A stretch of DNA of 64,000 nucleotides, taken from Chloroflexota bacterium (GTDB lineage: Bacteria; Chloroflexota; UBA11872). This document shows positions 8,525 through 17,653 of the stretch, piece after piece. The stretch covers positions 355,846 to 419,845 of the forward strand of contig JAPOYR010000010.1 in the NCBI GenBank assembly GCA_026706485.1, in the 5' to 3' direction. Each line of letters begins with the position of its first letter. The stretch's first letter is position 1. Position numbers and translations under genes: made by a program. The notes beneath the pieces are model-generated. The model had not been told where the DNA came from, ran no database searches, and saw only the letters and a list, made by a program, of their open reading frames with translations.

Positions 8525-11500
8525 TCAGCGCTCGTACTGCTTCCTCAACTGCTCATTGAGCCCGTAGAAGCCTGCACGCACCATCTTGTCGATCACATCG
8601 AGAATGCGCTTTCGAAGCGCAGGCTCGCTCGTCTCCTCATGCAGTCGAACCATCAGCGGCGACAAGTTGTGGGCGACACCTGCCTCCTTGAAGTGGATCG
8701 AGCTCGCCTTGGAGCCATACGCAAGAACTGCACGCTCCGCCAAGTCGCACAGTTCGATAGGGAGTGGTTGTTGCGTGTTTCGTAGGCGGTGCACTAGCGA
8801 CGTTAAGTCGGACCCAGAGTCCATTGATTGCGCAAACGCAGCGATGAGGGGGCCCCGCGATGCGATCTGATCGGGCCCCAGTGCGCTCCAGCACTCGCCG
8901 GCTGCCCGCCGAACGGCTTCACTCTCATCCACAAAGGACTCTCGCAGGCGTTTCTCGCACTCGACCCCAACGGTCTTATCGGACAGGTTGTGGGCGTAGA
9001 CACTAGCAGCGCCAACCCGCGCTACCTCGCCCATCCCAAGCAAACTGTCGCCATCTTCACGGGCCTCGTCCAGCCAGAGCGCGGCGAGAGCAATGTGTCT
9101 TGCCCCAGCCCGCGCCGCAGCAGGCTGGGAGGACTTCAACATCCGCCGAAGGACTGTTCTGACTGCCGGATAGTCACGGAAGATTGCGTAGTTGAGAAAC
9201 CGTTCGACGAACTGGTACCCAAGGATTGCATCGGCTCCCTCAGCAAGTCTTTCGAAGCAACCAAAGGCATCGCCGCGGTGCGCGTCTAGGATGGCAAGCA
9301 GCGACTCAACTGCCACCGATCGCACGGCGAGCACTGGATCTTCCACGAGGTGCTGGATGGTGGGCTTGAGACGAGTCCAGCGGCCTTTGTCCGCGAAGAG
9401 CAACCGAGCCAGAGCCGTTGCCGCGGCGCCACGCGCCGAATTGATGGCCTGGGTGACCGGATCTCCGAAGCCGCCGGCTTCCTGCCATTTGTCAGACTCT
9501 GGATCAGGATCGTCTTGAGCAACGCGGACTAACATCTCGACGATGTCGTCCGAAAGATCCTCCTCTGCCAGCGCTCCTATAGCATTCGCGATTTCTCTTC
9601 CAGGGACTTGGACACCAACGTGTGCAATGCGGCGCAAGACCGAGCACGCTTGGTCACGCGTTCCGGACCGGCCAACTTCGTTCTCGTGAGCTGTGAGTCC
9701 TCGGAGGATGGCCTCGAAGTAGATTGGCGTGTGCGTTGCATCCATCCGATTTGCCAGCGCAGCAAAGCGCGCTGGCTCCTTGCGCACCAACGTCGTGAGA
9801 CCGCGCGACAGTTCAACTGCGCCGCCCACGAACCGTCCTCCACGAAAGGTTGCCCTGGGTTTGGCGTACGCGGCCATCGCCGAGAGCCAGTGATCGTCCG
9901 ACATACTCAACTGGGCCTCAGCGGGGATGGGGGGACCCGCCGCCTGGAATCCGTGCTCCGCAGCCGGTGGACGTGCGGCACCACGCTCTGAAGCCTTAGG
10001 AAATCGGCGATCAAGTTCCTGGATCCGCCGATGTGTCGTCCCCGCGATCCGTTCTTGGGCAAGGGCGCGCAGTAGCGCGAGTTCGGTGCGGCCTACGAAT
10101 CGTTCGTCGCGTTCCCAGCTTGGCGTAAAGTGCAATATGGCGCTCTCAAGCTGTTTGAACGACATCTGAGAGCAGACTGCCGATGCTGCAGCTACGGCAG
10201 TTCGGCTGACGGCTGCGATAGCGTCTGTTTCTCCCATCGAGACGTCATATCCGATATCAAGCCGCTGGGCCGGGCAACGCAGAAGGAAGCGCACAATGCG
10301 CTCCGCGTAGTAGTCCGGGTTTGCGCTCCAGGTCTGAAGTAGCAGCGCAGAAATCCACTTTCCGTCGCTCCTGCGCTCTTTGCCCACGATGCAATCGAGT
10401 TCCGTGGGGTTGTTCTTGGCAATCAGTCTCATCGCCTTTGCGAGCGCCTCTCGGAGTTGATCATCTGGCTTCCCGTGCATGCCGGGTGCCACGATCCATC
10501 TCTTTGGGACCCTCAGGTCGAAGCTCGCAAATCTTGGGAACAGCTCCCGAACAAACGCGCAGGGTGCACCTGTCGCGCACTCCTCGATTACGTGCGCGCT
10601 GAACTGACTCGAGGTGACCAGTCCTGTCTCTTCGCCGAATGGATCGTTGCGGCCGAGTTCGATAGCACGGATGCACTGCCGGTCGAACCATGCCGCCAAC
10701 ACCCTTGCGGTAAACTTTGGTCTCTCGATACTCGGCGCATACCAGATCGACCACCAGTCGTCATTGATCGCAATCATCGGTCTTGCTTCATCAAGCGTTC
10801 CGACAGAAATTAGGGCGATAACCAAATCCTGCATCTCGGAGCTCGTATAGCCGTATCCGCCCGCAACCAGCGACCGCAATCGGTCGCGCCATTTGCTAGA
10901 CCCTCCGCGGAACGACTCAACCATCGCAGCTACCACCGACGATCTCGCATTAAGTACGTCGGTCATTCGAATCAGCCAAATGGCGCGGTCGATGTGTTCG
11001 TCATCACGGCTTAGCCACGACTCCCACCGACCCATTTCTTGAAGTACATCGAACCAGGGCACGGAATTTGCGATGACGTTCCACGCGTGCCAGTCTAGTT
11101 CATCTGTGAGATTTTCAATTACCTGCCACTCATCACTGGTTGGATTTGGCAGTGCGCCAAGCCAATCTAGAACGACCTTCTTGATGTGGAATCGGACACT
11201 TTTGCTTTCGAGAAGGCTGCTTAGCGTACGCAGGTAGCGAAATCGATCGGGTTCACGATCTCGGAGGAATGCGAGTACTTGCCTGACCTGTGACCGGCGA
11301 AACAGGTGCTGTTCGTCAGACGAAAGCCATTGAACTAAGTCGCTATTCTTCCGGAGGAACGTTCTCGCAAACGCGTAGTCAAAGAACGACTCATGGAAGA
11401 ACCGAATAGTGCGACAGTGAACGTACACAACCGCCTCTGATGCCAGCGCCCCGGACGCTGCCGGGAATTCGTCCAAGATCAATTGCGGTGCAACAAGTGA

Positions 11501-13042
11501 TTCCCTTTGGCTGAGTGCGTCGCAAAGCGAACCAATTGCGCTCGGAAATACCCCCGGCTGCTCGGCTCTATCGTCCACCGCTCTTGCCTTGTAGTCCCAA
11601 AACGCATCGAACAGGTCGCCTGCCGTACTAAAGTTGAGTGGCTCGGAACGTGCCGCCTCGATGAACAAGTAAAGGTGCAGAGCTACCGATAGAAGCTCCA
11701 TTTGGTTTCGGCTCAATGTTGTTTGCGTTATACCAGAAGCTCTGATCGCAGATAGGATTGTGCTGTCGTCCAGTTTCCCGACGCCAATACGCTTAGCGCC
11801 ATCCTGATCCTCGACCAACTCTCGAAGTCGCGAATCCTGGTCAAGGTCAAAGCTCCGACAGGCAAAGAGAATTCGCATCTTAGGATAGTTACGCACTTCT
11901 CTCAGTAGCGCATTAAACGGACCCCAAAACGCCTGCCGTCGTCCTGACACAAGGCTGAGCGCGTCTATCTGGTCCAAGCACAGGACAGACGTTTCGTCGC
12001 CGGCAAACTCACCAAGCGAGATAGCTGGCGAGTCAGGCAAACCGCGGCGCGTTCCAATCTCCTGGGCCGTAAAGTCGTTGGGAGTGAGCCAGTCCAGGCG
12101 GATCGCTAGGGTTGGGATGTTCTTGGAAGCAAGTTGCTTTAGCACCTGAGCCAAAACACAACTCTTGCCGCTGCCGGCCGAACCTTCAAGCATTACGTGC
12201 TTGCTGTCGCCCAACAACGCCTCTAGTACAGTGGTGCTTTCGTGCCGGACGATTTCTGCCCGATTGATCAGCAGTGCTTCGACTTCATCGATACACGCTT
12301 GCGTAAGTGTCTGGATCTGCTTGCCGACGGCCTCATTACCCACCAGCTGTGATTTCTGGACCCCGTGCCCAGCAAGATATTCCAAGAGCTCTTCCGCAGT
12401 GAGCGGAATGGCCACCCTTTGGGTCATGAAATCCGCGATCAAGAGCCGGACTGCTGTCGCGTCAATTGGATCTCCATTCCGCATCCGAAACAAAAAGCGA
12501 ACACGCCGTTCGACATCTTCCTCAAGTTCTGGCTCACCCTTGGTTCGCACGGTCAGCAGTTGTAGACCGGCGAAAGCGGCCTGCTCGGTGCGGTAGATCG
12601 GGACGATGTACTTGCGAAACTGTCCCGACAGCCGGCCACTTCCTTCTATGTGCTGTTGGAACCTCTCAAGCGTGTCGCTCGACTTCGCCCTCCCGATTAG
12701 CTCTCGCAGATCTTCTGCGCTTGTGCCAGAACTAAAGAACCCGCAATCGCCTTCTCGTGTCTTCGCGATCAAGTCGCCCAGGACGCTCCGGCCAGTAGTG
12801 CCCTTCTCTGTCAAGCGGCTCAGTCTCCACTCGCCCTCGTGGTGTGAGCGCTTAACGGAATGATGCTCGTGAATACCAGCATTCGTTATTCGCCGGAAGT
12901 CAATCCCCGCACGCTCGTCGCCTAGGGCCTCAAATTCAACGCTTGCATAATCACCCTCGATAAGGTCTAGCGCGCCATCGACGGCCCACAGACCTTCGTA
13001 TCGGTTTCCAAGCTTGTCGGCTTCGCCACCAAGTCTCGGCAC
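8525..13042 (-). CDS. Avs-like STAND ATPase with N-terminal nuclease-like domain (1505 aa)
   Basis: Large three-part protein with the layout of Avs/AVAST antiphage sensors: N-terminal effector, central STAND ATPase, long C-terminal helical repeat sensor. The ATPase has Walker A GSAGSGKS at 287-294, Walker B VLCLDQID at 353-360 and a sensor-type ILFACRS strand at about 391-397. The N-terminal 150 residues resemble PD-(D/E)xK nucleases of the DUF4297/Cap4 type: GDERAGIDFRRI (acidic residues 42-48) then HEHHSVKRS (59-66), a degenerate E-x-x-x-V-K core. Residues from about 550 on are helical repeats (HEAT/TPR-like). GTG start. No partner gene is adjacent. The gene is visibly more AT-rich than its neighbours, consistent with transfer. 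Which phage protein it senses cannot be told. Confidence 0.7.
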   Translation of the reverse strand: MPRLGGEADKLGNRYEGLWAVDGALDLIEGDYASVEFEALGDERAGIDFRRITNAGIHEHHSVKRSHHEGEWRLSRLTEKGTTGRSVLGDLIAKTREGDCGFFSSGTSAEDLRELIGRAKSSDTLERFQQHIEGSGRLSGQFRKYIVPIYRTEQAAFAGLQLLTVRTKGEPELEEDVERRVRFLFRMRNGDPIDATAVRLLIADFMTQRVAIPLTAEELLEYLAGHGVQKSQLVGNEAVGKQIQTLTQACIDEVEALLINRAEIVRHESTTVLEALLGDSKHVMLEGSAGSGKSCVLAQVLKQLASKNIPTLAIRLDWLTPNDFTAQEIGTRRGLPDSPAISLGEFAGDETSVLCLDQIDALSLVSGRRQAFWGPFNALLREVRNYPKMRILFACRSFDLDQDSRLRELVEDQDGAKRIGVGKLDDSTILSAIRASGITQTTLSRNQMELLSVALHLYLFIEAARSEPLNFSTAGDLFDAFWDYKARAVDDRAEQPGVFPSAIGSLCDALSQRESLVAPQLILDEFPAASGALASEAVVYVHCRTIRFFHESFFDYAFARTFLRKNSDLVQWLSSDEQHLFRRSQVRQVLAFLRDREPDRFRYLRTLSSLLESKSVRFHIKKVVLDWLGALPNPTSDEWQVIENLTDELDWHAWNVIANSVPWFDVLQEMGRWESWLSRDDEHIDRAIWLIRMTDVLNARSSVVAAMVESFRGGSSKWRDRLRSLVAGGYGYTSSEMQDLVIALISVGTLDEARPMIAINDDWWSIWYAPSIERPKFTARVLAAWFDRQCIRAIELGRNDPFGEETGLVTSSQFSAHVIEECATGAPCAFVRELFPRFASFDLRVPKRWIVAPGMHGKPDDQLREALAKAMRLIAKNNPTELDCIVGKERRSDGKWISALLLQTWSANPDYYAERIVRFLLRCPAQRLDIGYDVSMGETDAIAAVSRTAVAAASAVCSQMSFKQLESAILHFTPSWERDERFVGRTELALLRALAQERIAGTTHRRIQELDRRFPKASERGAARPPAAEHGFQAAGPPIPAEAQLSMSDDHWLSAMAAYAKPRATFRGGRFVGGAVELSRGLTTLVRKEPARFAALANRMDATHTPIYFEAILRGLTAHENEVGRSGTRDQACSVLRRIAHVGVQVPGREIANAIGALAEEDLSDDIVEMLVRVAQDDPDPESDKWQEAGGFGDPVTQAINSARGAAATALARLLFADKGRWTRLKPTIQHLVEDPVLAVRSVAVESLLAILDAHRGDAFGCFERLAEGADAILGYQFVERFLNYAIFRDYPAVRTVLRRMLKSSQPAAARAGARHIALAALWLDEAREDGDSLLGMGEVARVGAASVYAHNLSDKTVGVECEKRLRESFVDESEAVRRAAGECWSALGPDQIASRGPLIAAFAQSMDSGSDLTSLVHRLRNTQQPLPIELCDLAERAVLAYGSKASSIHFKEAGVAHNLSPLMVRLHEETSEPALRKRILDVIDKMVRAGFYGLNEQLRKQYER

Positions 13043-13562
13043 AATCCCTCAGACCATCATCGTGGTATGACGCTCCTAGCCGTCTGCAATTGCGTCAACT
13101 GGGAAATTCAAGCGTACCGTAGTTCAGTACCGGCTCCGCCAGTTGCTGGCTATTGCAGGGAAACTGATGAGAATCACTGGGGGCAGAGGCGCCGCCATTG
13201 GGCCGGACTGGACCAAACCATTCGTACATTACGTCGCGCGATGCCGAGGCTGGCGAACGACTGCCACTCCTAGAGGTGAGGTATCGAGGCCGGATGCCAA
13301 GCCACACGGCCGGAGGTCGCTAGCCCCTCAACGCTAGACACCCAGCTCAGAGAGACCGGCGTCACGACTGTCACGGTCGGTCCTCGGAGCAGCTGGCCCG
13401 AGGCGTGACAGGCCTCCGGCCAAATGGCGTCAGGGCATGAGGTCCTGATCGTTAGAGTCACAAGCCTAGCTGCCGGCAATGCCTTGGTGATGCTGCCGTG
13501 GTGGTCCTAGCGCCAATACGCCGCGAACAACGGCTCAGTACGCGCTGACGACTGACGATCGA
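13043..13562. other. Intergenic region with tRNA-Leu-like 21-bp segment
   Basis: No gene supported. At 13311-13331 a 21-base segment matches the tRNA-Leu fragment at 49153-49173 at 19 positions, in the same orientation, including CTAGCCCCTCAA. The T-arm and acceptor portions are absent, so it is at best a partial or decayed attachment site. Confidence 0.4.
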
Positions 13563-14474
13563 CTAAGTGTCCGCTGACGTCCTGAGGCCAGAATCGATAT
13601 CGCCCGGTGGCCGGACACTGGCAGCATCAGTCGGCAGCAGCGACTCCTCCCGGTCGGGGACGAACATTGGTGTCCACACGGCCCCGCTCGGATTCGCCAG
13701 AAACGCCGCTTCCCACGTCACCGCCACGACGAACCCGGCTACCAGCGCATCGTGCTCGGCCCGGTCGAATCTCCGCACTGCGTCCTCCACCTCCGCCAGC
13801 ATTCGCAGCACCCGGGGCCGATGGGCGGTCACGATCCGCACCTCGGGAAACGTCGCGTACTCCCGCCGCCAGCTGCCCGAGAGACAGAAGCGCGCATAGC
13901 GCCGCAGCTTCAGCCCGTAGCGCCGCAACTCCGCCGTGCCCCGATCCACCTCCAGATAGATCCAGCGGCGCCGGCCATCCACGTCAATCTCGGCGATGGC
14001 GTCGGGGTGCACCGTCCGCCAGCTCCGCCCCACCTGATATCGCACCCGCGCGTGCGGGTCGGCCCTCCACTCGCGCAGGGTGGCCCCGGGATCGGCCTGA
14101 CAGGCCTGCCGGATCGCCAGCATGCAGCGGTTGACGGCCAGTTGGTGATTCACGTAGCGGGGCTCCAGGGCCTCGGGCCCGGCGACCGTCGGGATGTCGG
14201 CCAGCGGGATCCCGGCTAACGCCACGAGCACGTCGGCACCCGCGGCGGAGAGACCGTAGACGTAGCCGCTGCGGCCGCCCCCAGCGCCCCCATGGAGGGG
14301 CTCGGCCCGCACCACCCACCCTTTGCGATGCAACCGCTGCAGGCAGATCTCGCAGGTGCGCCGCGTGGCGGTCTCAAAGGCCAGGGCCTGGACCTGAGCG
14401 GCCGTCAGCAGGCGATGGGTGAAGAGCAGGCGCAGCACCTGGAGCTGCCGGGATCCCACACGGACGCGCATCAC
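13563..14474 (-). CDS. Replication-relaxation family protein, copy 1
   Basis: Matches the replication-relaxation (Replic_Relax) family of plasmid and integrative-element proteins: an N-terminal winged-helix region (RQLQVLRLLFTHRLLTAAQV, about residues 8-27), a glycine-rich GGAGGGRSGYVYGLS hairpin (about 61-75), then a nuclease-like fold with HPDAIAEIDVDGRRRWIYLE (about 155-174), whose spaced D and E resemble a PD-(D/E)xK core. Family members act in plasmid or element replication and mobilisation. The gene lies directly downstream of the 83-bp array on the same strand. From 13993 upstream it looks identical to copy 2 (61136-62032), but its 3' third is diverged from it. GTG or the following ATG could be the start. 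Confidence 0.75.
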   Translation of the reverse strand: MMRVRVGSRQLQVLRLLFTHRLLTAAQVQALAFETATRRTCEICLQRLHRKGWVVRAEPLHGGAGGGRSGYVYGLSAAGADVLVALAGIPLADIPTVAGPEALEPRYVNHQLAVNRCMLAIRQACQADPGATLREWRADPHARVRYQVGRSWRTVHPDAIAEIDVDGRRRWIYLEVDRGTAELRRYGLKLRRYARFCLSGSWRREYATFPEVRIVTAHRPRVLRMLAEVEDAVRRFDRAEHDALVAGFVVAVTWEAAFLANPSGAVWTPMFVPDREESLLPTDAASVRPPGDIDSGLRTSADT

Positions 14475-14491
14475 GAGATCCGATACTGCCG

Positions 14492-15043
14492 AGGGCGTTG
14501 GGAATGGCGCAGACGCCGGATCTGCCGGGGCTTGGACCCCGCGGGAAGCGACAACGTGAGGCTTGGGGACGCCAGGGGTCGTGGGTATGGCGCAGTCGCT
14601 GGAACTGCCAGAGCTCGGACCCCACGGGAATCGGGAACTTGAGGCTTGGGGATGCCAGGGGTCGTGGGTATGGCGCAGTCGCTGGAACTGCCAGAGCTCG
14701 GACCCTGCGGGAACAGCAAGCTCGCGGCTTGGGGATGCCAGGGGTTGTGGGTATGGCGCAGTCGCCGGAACTGCGAGAGCTCGGACCTCACGGGAATTGA
14801 CAGCTTGAGGATTGGGGATCCCAGGGGTCGTGGGTATGGGGCAGTCGCTGGAGCTGCTGGGGCTTGGACCCTATGGGACTCGGGAGCTTGAGGATTGGGG
14901 ATCCCAGGGGTCGTGGGCATGGGGCAGTCGCTGGAGCTGCGGGTGCTCGGACCCTGCGGGAATTGACAGCTTGAGGACTGGGGATCCCAGGGGTCGTGGG
15001 CATGGAGCAGTCGCTGGAACTGCGAGGGCTTGGATCGGCCGGG
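14492..15043. repeat. 83-bp tandem repeat array, copy 1 (about 6.7 units)
   Basis: The core GGGGTCGTGGGTATGG (or close variants) starts at 14575, 14658, 14741, 14824, 14907 and 14990, spaced exactly 83 bases, with a degenerate first unit at 14492. Each unit continues through CGCAGTCGCTGGAACTG, a variable GC-rich middle and CTTGAGG-TTGGGGAT. Because 83 is not a multiple of three the repeats are open in shifted frames on both strands, producing false reading frames; I regard the array as non-coding. Eighty-three bp is about eight helical turns, so all units face the same side of the DNA. It lies just upstream of the replication-relaxation gene and ends at an inverted repeat: an origin, oriT or iteron-like role is plausible. 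Confidence 0.9.
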
Positions 15044-15097
15044 AACCCGTACCCCCAAGACGAGGATCGAAGAGGACGAGGAGTGGGGGTACGGGTT
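15044..15097. repeat. Perfect 13-bp inverted repeat at array end, copy 1
   Basis: AACCCGTACCCCC (15044-15056) and GGGGGTACGGGTT (15085-15097), separated by 28 bases. The same structure with the same spacing occurs at 62519-62572. Candidate recognition hairpin for a relaxase-like protein, or an oriT/termination structure. Confidence 0.85.
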
Positions 15098-15299
15098 AAC
15101 AGTTCCACGAAGCGAAAGGTCACCAATGCTTGACGAATGCGAAACATTGGGCCTCGTCCATCAGGTTTGGCGGGAGGCCGGTGCACGGCCCAGACGTTCG
15201 CGTCGAGCGCTCGGGCCATTCGAAACGCCTTTCGAGCACGCTATCGAGCCACCTATCGCAACGTCATCCGATGGGTCATCCGAATGGCTGGCGCCGCGG
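15098..15299. other. Spacer between inverted repeat and ATPase gene
   Basis: About 200 bases conserved without visible change in both module copies. A 16-codon minus-strand frame (starting at 15303 with an ATGA overlap on the ATPase stop) is the only coupled frame. I cannot assign a function. Confidence 0.35.
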
Positions 15300-16703
15300 T
15301 CATGCGCCCCCTCTCGGGTTGGGATCCAGTCCGTCCAACGGCTCCGACGTGCCCACTTTGACGCCGGTCGTGGTCGAAGGCTCGGGCGGTGTGGCAGGTT
15401 TGGAATTGGCTTCCTTGGTCTTTCGGGAGGCGTCCTTAGGCGGCTCGCCGTAGCGCTCCGCCACCAGCGCCTCGATCCGCGCCCGCGGCTTGCCCACCTG
15501 CTGCCGGCACTGGTCCCGCACTCCGTCGGCCGTCACCGGGTCACCGGCGGGGATGGGCACCACCCGCGCCTCGAACGGGCGCGCCGGCCGATTGTCCACG
15601 AGCGTCGTGATCGCCATGTGATACGCCGGCAGCCCGTCGAGCTGCTGGCGGGTGAACGTCGGCACCATCTCATCGACGAAGTGCCGCACTTGTGCCCGCA
15701 GGCCTCCAAACACCACGTGCGTGCGGGTGTTGATCAGCACGCTGTCCAGGATCGGCCGCAGCCGCGGATGGCCGGGGTTCTGCGTCGCCACCGTCAGTCC
15801 CACCCCGTAGCTGCGCGAGCGCTCGAAGAACGCCGCCATGTCCCGCCCCGTGTCCAGGAACTCCTGGAACTCGTCGAACACGGCGAAGAACGGTGGCCGG
15901 ATATCGGCTGGTCGTCGGAGCACCGCCTGCCAGAATTGGGTCACCAGGATGCTGCCCAGCAGCCGCGAACCCGCCGCGCCCAGCGCCGTGTCCGCCTGGT
16001 CCAGATTGGCCAGCACGATCTTGCGATTGGCCAGCGCCCCGTCCCAGCCCACCGCCGAGCGCGGCTGCACCAGGATGTTGCGCACCCGCGGGTCCTGCAC
16101 CAGCATCGCCATGCGCCGCAGCGCCCCGCCGAAGGTCAGCTCGAACTGCCGCGTCGAGGTGCGGTCGACCTGGTTCTGCCAGTAGGACCGCAGGAACGGG
16201 TCGGTCACCTGCGGCAGCAGCGTCTGCCGCCAGTCGCGGTCGAAGAACAGCCGCTCCAAGTCGAGCATGGAGGGCTTGATCTGAGGATTGGCGGCCAGGG
16301 TGCGGAAGCCGTAGGCGAAGGCCTGGGACATTGACGTGCCCCAGTGCAGGTCCTCGCCCTTCACCAGTTCCTTCATCATCGTGTAGACGGCCCCGGCCAC
16401 GCGTTCGCCCTCGGCCGCGTCCCGGACGTCCAGCGGGTTGAGCGCCACCGGCCACTCGGTGTCGGCGAAGTCCAGCAGAATCGTGTCCTGGACGCGACCG
16501 GGCGGCACGGCGGCCAACAGCGCCTCGACCAGGTCGCCCTTGGGATCAAGCACGAGCAGGCCGTAGCCCTGTTCCATGACGGAGCGCGCCCACCAGTACA
16601 GGAAGGTGCTCTTGCCCACGCCCGTGGGGCCGACCACGAGGCCGTGTTTGAGGGCGTCGTGGGGCTTGATGCAGGCCCACTCTTTACCCGGATGCTCGGT
16701 CAT
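15300..16703 (-). CDS. VirD4/TraG- or HerA-like conjugative ATPase, copy 1 (467 aa)
   Basis: Additional-strand P-loop ATPase of the type that pumps DNA in conjugation (VirD4/TraG coupling proteins and TraC/HerA relatives). Walker A is GPTGVGKS at 25-32, followed by LLVLDPKGDLVEAL and, later, Walker B FFAVFDEFQEFLDTGRD with the arginine-rich FFERSRSYGVGL segment. No membrane segment is present, so it is a soluble version whose membrane or N-terminal parts may be supplied by the two genes upstream. ATG overlaps the upstream stop (ATGA). The C-terminal 60 residues are low-complexity and polar. Near-identical to the truncated copy at 62775-64000. Confidence 0.75.
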   Translation of the reverse strand: MTEHPGKEWACIKPHDALKHGLVVGPTGVGKSTFLYWWARSVMEQGYGLLVLDPKGDLVEALLAAVPPGRVQDTILLDFADTEWPVALNPLDVRDAAEGERVAGAVYTMMKELVKGEDLHWGTSMSQAFAYGFRTLAANPQIKPSMLDLERLFFDRDWRQTLLPQVTDPFLRSYWQNQVDRTSTRQFELTFGGALRRMAMLVQDPRVRNILVQPRSAVGWDGALANRKIVLANLDQADTALGAAGSRLLGSILVTQFWQAVLRRPADIRPPFFAVFDEFQEFLDTGRDMAAFFERSRSYGVGLTVATQNPGHPRLRPILDSVLINTRTHVVFGGLRAQVRHFVDEMVPTFTRQQLDGLPAYHMAITTLVDNRPARPFEARVVPIPAGDPVTADGVRDQCRQQVGKPRARIEALVAERYGEPPKDASRKTKEANSKPATPPEPSTTTGVKVGTSEPLDGLDPNPRGGA

Positions 16704-17653
16704 GCGTCGCCGCTCTGCCCCAGGCGCAGGTCACGGCCGTGGGGCACGTCGCCGTAGCGGCCGCCCCAGCGCGTCCAGACCTGGGTCCCGACGAGGGTCT
16801 CCAGCTCGACCAAGGGCCGGCCGGTGAGCGCGTGGGCCTCGGCCAGGCTCACCACGAAGCTGGCGCCCGGCCACCAGCCCTGATCCAGGAAGCAGCGGTC
16901 GAAGCGATCCTTGCGCCAGGGACGGCGGGGCACGAGCCAGTTGAATGCGCCCCGGGTGGGCTCGAAGCACGCCAGCAGCAGGTCGAAGCGATCCTCGGCC
17001 TCCGTGCGGCTCGGTGCGTGCAGCCAGAGCTGGAGCTGCATGGTGAGCAGCGGGCTGTGGGCCTTGGACTCGGCGGCCCGGGCCTGGGCCTGCATCTCAT
17101 GGGTGGGCTCACGGCGCGTCGGGTGGTAGTCCTGGCCGGTCATGAGGAAGGCCAGCATCTCTCGCAGCGCGCTGCCGATCTCGCGCAACACGGTGCGTCC
17201 CAGCCCGCCGCCCGACAGTCGCTGCCCGGCGCGGAGTTGGGCGACGCAGCGCTGTGCCTCCCGGGCCCGGCGTTCGCCCGCCCGCGCCACGAGGAAGCGC
17301 ACCGCCACGCGCTCGCCCGCCGTCTGGTGGGCGAGGCCGCGGTCGAGTAGGACGACCGGGTCCTGGGCGAAGTCGTGGCGCAGCGGTAATGCCCAGTGCT
17401 GCTTGGGCGCCAGGTACGCGCGAATCGTATGGGGCGTGGGGACGTCCTCCCCGCTCGTCGGGGGCATGCGCTCACCGCTGGCGCCGTTGCTCGCGGCGGC
17501 TCGCATCGCACCGCCGACGTCAATAGCTCGTGGGGCGATAGCCCTGGGACGGTCGTAGGTCGATAGGGGCGGAGGACACCACGGCTCCGGTGCGCGTCCG
17601 GTGTAGTACGGACGCCCCAGCAACGAGGTCGATCCGCCGAGGTCGCCGATCAC
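16700..17653 (-). CDS. Conjugation-module protein B (317 aa), paralogue of upstream gene
   Basis: No named family recognised with certainty. It shares with the gene upstream an HTIRAYL-x-P-x-Q-x-WA-x-P motif, an LAVRFLV/AVRFLVAR strand, a LLxxQLQxWxxAP segment, a W-L-x-P-R-R/W-R-K-D-R-F-D-R stretch and a final QVWTRWGGxxGD block. The helical LLACFEPTRGAFNWLVP region recalls the N-terminal domains that precede P-loops in TraC/VirB4- and HerA-like conjugative ATPases, so I infer a split N-terminal partner of the downstream ATPase. GTG at 17651-17653 overlaps the upstream stop (GTGA) and the stop overlaps the ATPase start (ATGA), indicating tight translational coupling. Confidence 0.6.
   Translation of the reverse strand: MIGDLGGSTSLLGRPYYTGRAPEPWCPPPLSTYDRPRAIAPRAIDVGGAMRAAASNGASGERMPPTSGEDVPTPHTIRAYLAPKQHWALPLRHDFAQDPVVLLDRGLAHQTAGERVAVRFLVARAGERRAREAQRCVAQLRAGQRLSGGGLGRTVLREIGSALREMLAFLMTGQDYHPTRREPTHEMQAQARAAESKAHSPLLTMQLQLWLHAPSRTEAEDRFDLLLACFEPTRGAFNWLVPRRPWRKDRFDRCFLDQGWWPGASFVVSLAEAHALTGRPLVELETLVGTQVWTRWGGRYGDVPHGRDLRLGQSGDA

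Larger units (their letters stand above)
13993..15881. repeat. Long near-identical duplicated tract, copy 1
   Basis: This tract matches 61551-63356. Outside the 83-bp array I see no difference; the copies differ in length by exactly one 83-bp unit and in sequence within the last array units. It covers the 5' part of the replication-relaxation gene, the array, the inverted repeat and the 3' 40% of the ATPase gene. On both sides the two copies abruptly diverge by several percent, mostly at silent positions. Confidence 0.8.

Noticed and set aside
14492..15043. CRISPR array reading of the 83-bp repeats
   Set aside because: Units are contiguous and similar throughout, without unique spacers of regular length, and no cas genes are nearby.
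14498..15100. Overlapping reading frames through the 83-bp array that repeat a GVVGMAQSLELPELG-like peptide
   Set aside because: The unit length is not a multiple of three, so the same DNA is read in all frames; the open frames are a by-product of low stop-codon density, present on both strands.
15030..16334. Long plus-strand frame opposite the VirD4-like ATPase
   Set aside because: It is histidine/arginine-rich antisense of a well-supported gene and has no domain; typical GC-rich shadow.
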